This document shows, in pieces, positions 7,549 through 14,087 of a DNA stretch of 18,085 nt. This stretch comes from an uncultured Caulobacterales bacterium. Its GTDB lineage: Bacteria; Pseudomonadota; Alphaproteobacteria; Caulobacterales; Caulobacteraceae. The stretch is taken from assembly GCA_903903715.1 (NCBI GenBank), contig CAIUZX010000416.1, positions 1-18,085 of the forward strand, written 5' to 3'. The notes beneath the pieces were generated by a model. That model had not been told where the DNA came from, made no database searches, and was given only the letters and a program-made list of their open reading frames with translations. A program made the position numbers and the translations under genes. Position 1 is the first letter of the stretch. Each line of letters opens with the position of its first letter.

Positions 7549-8481
7549 ATGTCCGAAGCCGCATTGCGCCTGGACCATGTGTCAAAGTCCTATGGCGGCG
7601 CGCCCGCCGTTCGGGATTTGAGTTTCGAGGCGCCAAAGGGCCGAATCTTCGGCTTCTTAGGACCAAACGGAGCCGGAAAAACGTCCACCCTTCGCATGGT
7701 GCTTGGTCTTGTCGCGCCGAGCTCTGGGACCATCGAGGTGCTGGGCGCTGACGACGGACGGAAGGTTCGGGACCGGATAGGCTTCCTACCCGAAGAGCGG
7801 GGCCTCTATCGCCGCATGACGCCGGCGCAAGCCTTCGATTTTTTCGGCGCGCTCAAGGGCATGAAGGGGGGCGTGGCCCGCAAACGGGGCCTCACCATGC
7901 TGGAGGATCAAGGGCTCGCACACGCCTTCCACCGGCCGGTCAAGGCGCTGTCGAAAGGCATGGCTCAAAAGGTCGCTCTGATCTCGTCGCTCGTACACGA
8001 ACCGGAGCTGGTCGTGCTCGACGAGCCCTTTTCCGGTTTGGACCCCGTCAATCAGCAATCTCTGGAGAGACTCATTCGCGGGCTCGCCGACCGTGGCGCG
8101 ACGGTCGTCTTTTCGACCCACGTGATGGCTCACGCTGAGCGTCTCTGCGACAAGGTCGTCCTGATCGCACGCGGATCCAAGGTGTTTGACGGAACGGTCA
8201 GCGAAGCTCGAGCGGCGGCGCCGCAACGCCTCGTCCTCGAAGGCGACCTGCTCTCCGATGCGGTCTCAGCGCTTCCCGGGGTCGAAAGGGTCGCTTCAGA
8301 ACGGTCGGATTCTGGGGGATGGCGCCATGTCGCGGACCTGTCCAAGGGCGCGTCCGCCAACGCAGCGGTCAAGGAAGCCTTCCTGAGGGGTCTTGATGTG
8401 ACGCGTTTTGAGTCTCGCGAGCCCAGCCTGCATGACGCCTTCATCGTTCTGACCCAAGACCAGGAGGCGAAGGCCCAATGA
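7549..8481 (+). CDS. ABC-2 type exporter ATP-binding protein (NatA-like)
   Basis: This is a 310-residue cytoplasmic ATPase. The Walker A motif GPNGAGKT is at 38-45 (Lys44). The Q-loop region carries PEERGLYRRM (81-90), typical of the NatA/YhaQ branch. The signature LSKGMAQK is at 134-141, Walker B LVVLDEP ends in Asp158-Glu159, the D-loop is SGLDP, and the switch His is 191. The C-terminal 100 residues are the regulatory domain seen in Na+/drug-type ABC-2 ATPases. GGGAGA precedes the ATG. The stop overlaps the start of the permease gene as ATGA, indicating translational coupling. Export of sodium, a peptide or another small substrate is possible; the substrate cannot be inferred. Confidence 0.9.
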   Translation: MSEAALRLDHVSKSYGGAPAVRDLSFEAPKGRIFGFLGPNGAGKTSTLRMVLGLVAPSSGTIEVLGADDGRKVRDRIGFLPEERGLYRRMTPAQAFDFFGALKGMKGGVARKRGLTMLEDQGLAHAFHRPVKALSKGMAQKVALISSLVHEPELVVLDEPFSGLDPVNQQSLERLIRGLADRGATVVFSTHVMAHAERLCDKVVLIARGSKVFDGTVSEARAAAPQRLVLEGDLLSDAVSALPGVERVASERSDSGGWRHVADLSKGASANAAVKEAFLRGLDVTRFESREPSLHDAFIVLTQDQEAKAQ

Positions 8482-9809
8482 GACGCGCCCTGATCATCGC
8501 TCGCCGCGAGTACCTGTCCTTCCTGCGCACGCCGGGTTTTTGGGTGTCGCTCATGGTCATGCCGCTGGTCGGCTTTATCAGCACGACAGGCCCGCAAATG
8601 ATCGCGCGGAGCGAACCGCCACCGGTCGTGGTCATCCTGGACCAGACCGGGCTTGGACCTGCAGGTCCGGGCGCGGACCTGCAGCGAAGTCTATCCCGCG
8701 TGGACGGTCACGCACCTTCAGCTTCAACTACCAAGGCAGCCGGGCGTCCGAAAGCCGAGATCGTGGCGGCGCCCGCCGAATTGGCTGCGGCGACCACCCC
8801 CAAGGCCGCCGGTGAGGCGCTACTGCCCTACCTGTCCGGGCGCAAGTCATTGCCAGACGGGCGGTCTCTGTCGGCCGCCGCCATCGTTTTTGGGGACGCA
8901 AGCTCCCTGAAGGTCGATCTCTGGACCCCTTCACCACAGGTCGCAGGGCTATCCCGGTATATGCCCGAACCGCTGGACACCTGGCTGCGCCGTGCGCGTT
9001 TCAGGGCGGCAGGGCTCGATCCGTCCCTGATCGACCACATCGACCAGAATCTCACCGACATACGTGACTTCTCGCCCAAGGCGGCTGGAGGACGCGTGTC
9101 GTTTGCCGATCGACTTCCCATGCTAGCCGCCGTCGGCCTTTCATTCGCGCTCTGGGCGTTGGTGCTCACCGGAGCGGGGATCCTGCTCAACACGGTGATC
9201 GAGGAAAAGTCGAACCGGGTCATCGAGGTTCTCCTGTCATCTGCGTCGGTCACGGAGATTCTCGGTGGCAAAATACTCGGCGGAGCCTGTCTTTCGTTCA
9301 CGATGCTGGGATTTTGGGGCGCGATCGGTGTGTTTCTTCTGCACAGGGTTGACGCCGGAATGCTGGCGAGCGTTGGCGCGGCCTTCCTCGGTCACGGCCT
9401 GATCTTCTGGTTCGCCGCATTCTTCCTGATGGGCTACCTGATGTACGCCTCGATCTTCGCGGCAGTCGGGTCATACTGTGAGACCCCGCGGGAGGCGCAG
9501 ACCTTGCTGGGGCCGATCATGCTCCTGCTGACGGTGCCGATCATCTTTCTCGGCGCAGCGATCAGTGCGCCTGACGCGCCGCTTCTCAAGATCCTGGCTT
9601 GGGTGCCTGTGTTCACGCCATTCCTGATGACCACTCAGGTGGCGGCCGGGGCGCCGTTCCAGGATCTGGCGCTCGCCCTCGTAGAAATGGCGGTCACGAC
9701 GGCGCTGGTGGTCAATCTGTCCGGACGTGCGTTTCGCTCCGGCGCGTTAGCGACAGAGCGATTAAGCTTACAGAAAATCCTAGGAAAACTGTTTGACCGC
9801 CAGGCGTGA
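8478..9809 (+). CDS. ABC-2 type exporter permease (NatB-like)
   Basis: This 443-residue inner-membrane permease partners the preceding ATPase. It has one N-terminal membrane helix (about residues 18-38, FWVSLMVMPLVGFISTT), then a periplasmic domain of about 175 residues, then a cluster of five to six helices from about residue 215 to the end. The conserved coupling region VIEEKSNRVIEVLLSSASV (about 239-257) followed by GGKILGG is diagnostic of the NatB/YhaP group (ABC2_membrane_3). The first half of the periplasmic domain is rich in Ala, Gly and Pro and probably flexible. The ATG lies within the stop of the ATPase gene. It ends 36 bases before the convergent rpsU gene, with no clear terminator between. 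Confidence 0.88.
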   Translation: MRRALIIARREYLSFLRTPGFWVSLMVMPLVGFISTTGPQMIARSEPPPVVVILDQTGLGPAGPGADLQRSLSRVDGHAPSASTTKAAGRPKAEIVAAPAELAAATTPKAAGEALLPYLSGRKSLPDGRSLSAAAIVFGDASSLKVDLWTPSPQVAGLSRYMPEPLDTWLRRARFRAAGLDPSLIDHIDQNLTDIRDFSPKAAGGRVSFADRLPMLAAVGLSFALWALVLTGAGILLNTVIEEKSNRVIEVLLSSASVTEILGGKILGGACLSFTMLGFWGAIGVFLLHRVDAGMLASVGAAFLGHGLIFWFAAFFLMGYLMYASIFAAVGSYCETPREAQTLLGPIMLLLTVPIIFLGAAISAPDAPLLKILAWVPVFTPFLMTTQVAAGAPFQDLALALVEMAVTTALVVNLSGRAFRSGALATERLSLQKILGKLFDRQA

Positions 9810-9845
9810 CGACGCCGTGGCGGTGCAAACAGTACGTTTAATCGT

Positions 9846-10079
9846 CTATTTCGTGCGCTTCGGCGCGACGACGATCCCGCCTTCGCGTTGAGCCCGCTTG
9901 CGGGCCAGCTTACGAGCCCGACGGACAGCTTCAGCCTTTTGACGGGCGCGCTTTTCCGACGGCTTTTCGTAATGCACGTGCCGCTTCATTTCGCGGAATG
10001 TGCCTTCCCGCTGCATCTTCTTCTTGAGCGCCTTCAGCGCTTGGTCGACATTGTTGTCGCGCACGAAAATCTGAACGAT
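9846..10079 (-). CDS. rpsU: 30S ribosomal protein S21, apparent AUC start codon
   Basis: The 77-residue product matches S21 throughout: VQIFVRDNNVDQALKALKKK, then REMKRHVHYEKPSEKRARQK, then a long Arg/Lys-rich helix. S21 sits on the small-subunit platform near the anti-Shine-Dalgarno and helps start translation. S21 normally begins MVQIF, but the codon at the Met position is ATC (minus strand of 10077-10079). GAGGAGG ends eight bases before it, ideal spacing. No ATG, GTG or TTG lies nearer than a GTG at 10152-10154 upstream, and that would add 25 residues unlike S21. The next in-frame ATG downstream would delete the first 20 residues or so. AUC initiation is therefore the best reading; a sequencing error is the alternative. 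Confidence 0.92.
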   Translation of the reverse strand: MVQIFVRDNNVDQALKALKKKMQREGTFREMKRHVHYEKPSEKRARQKAEAVRRARKLARKRAQREGGIVVAPKRTK

Positions 10080-10190
10080 GACTAGGCCCTCCTCTGGACC
10101 CCCGTCCGCGCCGCGGAGCGGAACCGCGCGTTCGGTTTTTGAAAAAATGAACACCGCGCCCGGAAAGCAACTCTCCGTGCCTTGGCCGGG

Positions 10191-10219
10191 GAGATAGCAG
10201 AGGCTGCGGCCGCTGTCCA
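10191..10219 (-). promoter_or_regulatory. Candidate housekeeping promoter for rpsU
   Basis: On the minus strand TGGACAG (10213-10219) and GCTATCTC (10191-10198) are separated by 14 bases. They match most positions of the Caulobacter sigma-73 consensus (TTGACGS, then GCTANAWC). The site lies between the P450 stop codon and rpsU and would give an rpsU leader of about 105 bases. Confidence 0.4.
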
Positions 10220-10240
10220 CGGCCAACACAAAACGCCGCT

Positions 10241-11497
10241 TCAGCGATGAACCATGACCGACATGCTGGCGTACCCGCAGACAAAGTTCGACGGAATTCG
10301 CTCCGGCTCGGCCAGCACCTCGATCCGGCCGAATCGCCGCAGGATTTCCTCCCATAGGATCCGAAGCTGCATCTCCGCCACCCGATTGCCCATGCACCGA
10401 TGGATGCCGAAACCAAACGACAGGTGATGTCGAGGATTCTCCCGATCGATCAGGAACTCGTCAGGACGCGAGATGACCTCCTCGTCGCGATTCCCGGAAA
10501 CGTACCACATCACCACGCGGTCGCCCTTTTTGATCTGCTTACCGCGGAATTCGATATCCTCAAGCGCGGTGCGGCGCATATGCGGCAATGGCGACTGGTA
10601 TCTTATGATCTCCGAAACCAGCCCCGGGATCAGCGATCGGTCGGCTTTGAGCTTGACGAACTCCTTCGGATTTCTGTCAAGGAAGTAGACGCCACCGGTC
10701 ATGGAGTTGCGGGTCGTGTCGTTGCCGCCGACGATCAGCAGCATCAGGTTTCCCAGGAAATCCATAGGCGAGTCGACCATGTTCCGGGTCGCCGGATCGT
10801 GCGCCAACAGCGATATGAAGTCGAAGGTCGGCTGAGCGGCCGCCCGCTCCTTCCAGAGCTTCGTGAAATAGGCGAGGCATTGCATCAAGCCGCCTTCGCG
10901 CTTTTCCTTGCTGACTGTCGTGTTGCCGACGATCGGCGTGGAGGTCGCAAGATCAGACCAGTAGGGCAGAAGGCGCCTGTCCTCCCACGGAAAATCGAAC
11001 AGCGTCGCCAGCATCTGGGTGGTCAGTTCGATGGACACCTTGTCCACCCAGTCAAAGGGCTCTCCCACCGGCAATGTGTCGAGCAAAGCGCCAATCCGCT
11101 CCCGTATCAGGCTCTCAAGTTCAGACAGTCGTGTGGGCGCAACGGCCGGCGTGGCCGCCTTGCGCTGGACATCATGCGTCGGCGGGTCCGAGGCGATGAA
11201 GTTGCTCGGCGAAAAGTCCGGCGGATTATCGCCAATGGCGATATCACGCTGAGACGAGAACACCTGATGATTGGTGTCGACCGCCATGATGTCATTGAAC
11301 TTGGTGATCGACCAGTATCCGCCGGTAGGGCCGGTCGGCGACCAGTGCACGGGGTCTTCCTTGCGCAATCGACGGAAATACTCGTGATGTTTGTTGTGCA
11401 AAAAGATGCTGGCGTCGCTCGGGTCAAAGGTGTCCAGAGGCAAGGACCAAGGATCAGGAACGGGTGAGACCGGCGCCTTCGCCGCAGTCGATGTCAT
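10241..11497 (-). CDS. Cytochrome P450, CYP153 family
   Basis: This is a 418-residue soluble bacterial P450 that would insert oxygen into a C-H bond using electrons from a ferredoxin and its reductase. The heme-ligand loop FGFGIHRCMGN is at 361-371 with Cys368 as ligand. The I-helix is GGNDTTR (257-263) and the ExxR pair is Glu296/Arg299. Stretches such as FDWVDKVSIELTTQMLATLF, SDPPTHDVQRKA and MWYVSGNRDEE resemble CYP153 alkane terminal hydroxylases, whose usual substrates are medium-chain alkanes and related hydrophobes. GGGAAGA lies about seven bases before the ATG. No ferredoxin or ferredoxin reductase gene is nearby, so it must borrow redox partners. It is divergent from an RND efflux operon. 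The family call is from remembered similarity; the substrate is inference. Confidence 0.92.
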   Translation of the reverse strand: MTSTAAKAPVSPVPDPWSLPLDTFDPSDASIFLHNKHHEYFRRLRKEDPVHWSPTGPTGGYWSITKFNDIMAVDTNHQVFSSQRDIAIGDNPPDFSPSNFIASDPPTHDVQRKAATPAVAPTRLSELESLIRERIGALLDTLPVGEPFDWVDKVSIELTTQMLATLFDFPWEDRRLLPYWSDLATSTPIVGNTTVSKEKREGGLMQCLAYFTKLWKERAAAQPTFDFISLLAHDPATRNMVDSPMDFLGNLMLLIVGGNDTTRNSMTGGVYFLDRNPKEFVKLKADRSLIPGLVSEIIRYQSPLPHMRRTALEDIEFRGKQIKKGDRVVMWYVSGNRDEEVISRPDEFLIDRENPRHHLSFGFGIHRCMGNRVAEMQLRILWEEILRRFGRIEVLAEPERIPSNFVCGYASMSVMVHR

Positions 11498-11663
11498 GGC
11501 GATCTTCCCTGTGCATTTTTTCTTTGCGGCTCTTTGGCCGAAATCAAATGGGGCCGGAATTGTCGCCTCGAGTCAATCTATGCAGGGGCCCGACCGAGGT
11601 CTTGAGTGAGGCCCGGTGTTTCATCCCGTTCAAACCATGATATCAGGCGGTCCTCGTCACCAA
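11498..11663. promoter_or_regulatory. Divergent control region between the P450 and efflux operon
   Basis: This stretch must hold the promoters of both directions. On the plus strand TTGTCGC (11560-11566) is followed ten bases later by TCTATGCA (11577-11584), a weak match to the housekeeping consensus. On the minus strand a good -35-like TTGACT (11571-11576) overlaps it, but I find no matching -10. A GAGTC (GANTC) methylation-type site lies at the same spot. GGGCC (11586-11590) can pair with GGCCC near 11610-11614, close to the GTG at 11616. No regulator gene adjoins. Confidence 0.25.
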
Positions 11664-13160
11664 ATGGCGCTCGAAAGGCGACACGTGGCCGGTTGGAAAA
11701 TAATCTGCGCCAGTGTCGGAGTGGTCGCCACTCTGTCCGCTTGCGCGCCGATGCAACCTTCAAGTCCAGCAAAAATCGATCCGGGCGAACGTTTCCTGCC
11801 CACGACGCCAACCGACGCTTCTCCCGGTGCGAATGCGGGACACCTGCAGACCTGGCGCACGGACCAAACGCTGGACGAAACCTGGTGGACTCGGTTTGGT
11901 TCAACTGCTCTGACTCACCTGGAAGCCGAAGCGCTGGCTGCAAATTCAGATCTGAAGGCCGCCGAAGCCAGTGTGCGCGCCGCGCGGGAGCTCTACCGCG
12001 CCCAAGCAGCCACCCTCGCCCCCAACCTCCAATTGGCTGCGGGGGCCTCTCGCGCTCGCACCTCCGGCGAGATCGCGTCGCCTCTCAGCTCAAATGCTTT
12101 GACCTACACGCTGTATTCGACGCAACTTTCTGCGACGGTCCCGGTGGATATCACCGGCGGTCTGCGCGCCCAGGTCAAGGCCGCACGGGCGCAGGCCGAC
12201 GCTCAAGCCTGCCTTGCCCAGGCAGTTAAGCTCAATCTGACCGCTTCAGTCGCTCAAGCCTTCATTTTGATTGCCGGTTTGAACAGCCAGAGGGACGAGG
12301 CCGTCGCCGCAATCGAGGCCGCTCGGCGCGCGTTGACGATTACAAAACAGATGAAGGCGGCCGGAGAATCCAGTGAAGCCGACGTGGCTGCGGCAGAAGC
12401 GACTTTGGCCGGATTGGAACAGAGCACGCCGAATCTTGACCGCCAGATCCAGGTCGCGACGGATCAACTGGCGGTTCTGACCGGAAGGCGGCCCGAGATG
12501 GCGCCTGTCCTGACAACGCGCCTATCCGACATCGTTCTGCCTGCGGAAATTCCAGTCAGCGTGCCGTCCGAAACACTTCGGAGACGACCCGACGTGTGCG
12601 CCGCAGAAGCCGTTGTACGCGGGGCGGCGGCCTCAAGGGACGCGGCCGTCGCGGCCAGGCTTCCCGCCTTCAGTATCGGCGCCGCGGTCGGCGGGCAGTC
12701 GACGGAACTCGCAAAACTACTGTCCAGCAGCAATAGCCTTTGGTCGGTCGGCGCGAACGCCGTGCAGACCTTGTTCGACGGCGGCGTTCTCAGCCATCGC
12801 GCCCGCGCGGCCGATGCGGGCCTCGATCAAGCCCTGGCGCAGCATCGCAGCGTTGTCCTCGGTGCTCTGCAATCCGTAGCCGACTCGCTCCGGGCCTCAG
12901 CAGCGGATGCGGAACTGCAACGACAATCAGAGCTCGCGGCCGAAGCGGCAGGGCGATCGCGACGGATCGTGAATGCCCAGCTTACCGCAGGACAGACGGG
13001 GCGACTGGCGGTCCTGAATGCGGAAATCGTCGAACGACAGGCGGGTCTCAGCCTCGTCCAAGCGCAGGTCATGCGCGAACTCGACACGGTTGTCCTGTTT
13101 GCAGCCCTGGGCGGGGGGGTGACGGCTGACAGCCAAAAGAAGGGATCTCACACCCCATGA
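11664..13160 (+). CDS. RND efflux outer-membrane factor lipoprotein (TolC/NodT family)
   Basis: This 498-residue protein would form the outer-membrane channel of the tripartite pump. From ATG 11664 it starts MALERRHVAGWKIICASVGV and reaches the lipobox LSAC at Cys27, so it is lipid-anchored. Two repeated outer-membrane-efflux (OEP) domains follow, with long helical heptads rich in Ala, Glu and Gln. RRPDVCAAE (307-315) is the NodT-type motif at the start of the second repeat. An ITGGLRAQVKAARAQADAQ-like stretch in the first repeat and LFDGGVLSHRARAADAGLDQ in the second are the equivalent barrel-to-helix transitions. Starts at GTG 11616 and ATG 11637 are also in frame, and only the GTG has a partial Shine-Dalgarno (GTGAGG). 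I prefer 11664 because of the signal-peptide length. The stop overlaps the adaptor start (ATGA). Confidence 0.87.
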   Translation: MALERRHVAGWKIICASVGVVATLSACAPMQPSSPAKIDPGERFLPTTPTDASPGANAGHLQTWRTDQTLDETWWTRFGSTALTHLEAEALAANSDLKAAEASVRAARELYRAQAATLAPNLQLAAGASRARTSGEIASPLSSNALTYTLYSTQLSATVPVDITGGLRAQVKAARAQADAQACLAQAVKLNLTASVAQAFILIAGLNSQRDEAVAAIEAARRALTITKQMKAAGESSEADVAAAEATLAGLEQSTPNLDRQIQVATDQLAVLTGRRPEMAPVLTTRLSDIVLPAEIPVSVPSETLRRRPDVCAAEAVVRGAAASRDAAVAARLPAFSIGAAVGGQSTELAKLLSSSNSLWSVGANAVQTLFDGGVLSHRARAADAGLDQALAQHRSVVLGALQSVADSLRASAADAELQRQSELAAEAAGRSRRIVNAQLTAGQTGRLAVLNAEIVERQAGLSLVQAQVMRELDTVVLFAALGGGVTADSQKKGSHTP

Positions 13161-14086
13161 CGGATCGTCGCCGCGTCTCCAAAAGCCTTTTGTCAGCGTT
13201 TGCGTTGACGTCTCTGGTCTGTCTCGTCGCGCCAGGCGCGGGCGCGGCGATGGTGCGGCTGTCCACGTCGGAGCAATCGCATCTTGGCTTGCGCACCGTC
13301 CGACTGGCTGGCGTCAACCGGTCCGGTGAAATCGACGGCTTCGCCAAAGTGCTCGACCCGGGTCCTCTCGCACAGCTGGTATCGGACCTGCAGACTGCAC
13401 AGGCGTCTTTGGCGGCGTCAGGCGCTGAAGCGGCCAGAGCCAAATCACTGCACGCCCGGGATCTCGGGGTCTCGACCAAGGACACCGAAACCGCCGTCGC
13501 CCAGGCGAAGTCGGACGCCTCTCGGGTCACACAGTTGCGACGCCGGCTCGGGCTCGAATGGGGTCCTGGCGTCGCGCGAATGTCCGACACAGAACGAAGC
13601 CATTTGGTCGACCAACTCGCTAACGGTCGCGCCGCCCTCGTTCACGTCGATACGCACAACAATACAGGTCAGGCAGGCGCCAAGCGGGTCAGGATCGACG
13701 TAGGAACGGATTCCGTCGCCGGGGTCGTGATCGGAGCCGCCCGGGCCGCCGAGCCACGCCTGCAATCCAGCGGATTGATTGTCAAAGTGACCGGACCCTC
13801 GGCCATCCTGCTATCGATCGGCCTCACTCAGTCAGCGCACATTGAAACGCAGGATCCTCAAGCAGGCGTTATCGTGCCAAGGGCCGCGCTCATTCGATAC
13901 CAAGGCTCGGACTGGACGTATGTCAAAACAGGGAACGACCGCTTTGAACGCAAGCTGGTTCTGGATCCCGTTCCGGAAGACCGGGGATTCTTTGTCTCCC
14001 GAGGACTGAAGGCCGGCGACGAGGTGATTGTCGACGGTGTCTCAGCGGTGTTTGCGATAGAACAGACGGCTGCGGGGGCGCACTGA
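13157..14086 (+). CDS. RND efflux periplasmic adaptor subunit, short form
   Basis: This 309-residue secreted protein lies between the channel and pump genes, the place of a membrane-fusion protein. A signal peptide covers about residues 1-31 (LLSAFALTSLVCLVAPGAGA). Residues about 70-130 form an Ala-rich helical hairpin (LQTAQASLAASGAEAARAKS). GVIVPRAALIRYQGSDWTYV (237-256) and GLKAGDEVIVDG (283-294) are the membrane-proximal domain motifs shared by CusB/CzcB-type adaptors. It is shorter than usual. The paired half-lipoyl motifs that normally flank the hairpin are not recognisable, and after the hairpin comes an atypical stretch with HVDTHNN. It overlaps the channel gene by four bases and ends one base before the pump gene. 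Its place in the pump is well supported by context; the exact fold is less so. Confidence 0.8.
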   Translation: MTDRRRVSKSLLSAFALTSLVCLVAPGAGAAMVRLSTSEQSHLGLRTVRLAGVNRSGEIDGFAKVLDPGPLAQLVSDLQTAQASLAASGAEAARAKSLHARDLGVSTKDTETAVAQAKSDASRVTQLRRRLGLEWGPGVARMSDTERSHLVDQLANGRAALVHVDTHNNTGQAGAKRVRIDVGTDSVAGVVIGAARAAEPRLQSSGLIVKVTGPSAILLSIGLTQSAHIETQDPQAGVIVPRAALIRYQGSDWTYVKTGNDRFERKLVLDPVPEDRGFFVSRGLKAGDEVIVDGVSAVFAIEQTAAGAH

Positions 14087-14087
14087 G

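Noticed and set aside
8655..8668. 14-bp palindrome GGACCTGCAGGTCC inside the ABC permease gene
   Set aside because: It is within coding sequence of a Gly/Ala/Pro-rich stretch and most likely arises by chance.
9803..9816. GGCGT/ACGCC hairpin at the end of the ABC permease gene
   Set aside because: The stem has five pairs and no T-run follows, so it is too weak to call a terminator.
10080..10154. N-terminal extension of S21 from GTG 10154
   Set aside because: The added 25 residues do not resemble S21, there is no Shine-Dalgarno before the GTG, and a strong one lies directly before the ATC.
10400..11467. Long plus-strand open frame of 355 codons
   Set aside because: It lies wholly antisense to the P450 gene, whose heme, I-helix and ExxR motifs are intact. 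Its own translation is Arg/Gln-rich with no recognisable domain.
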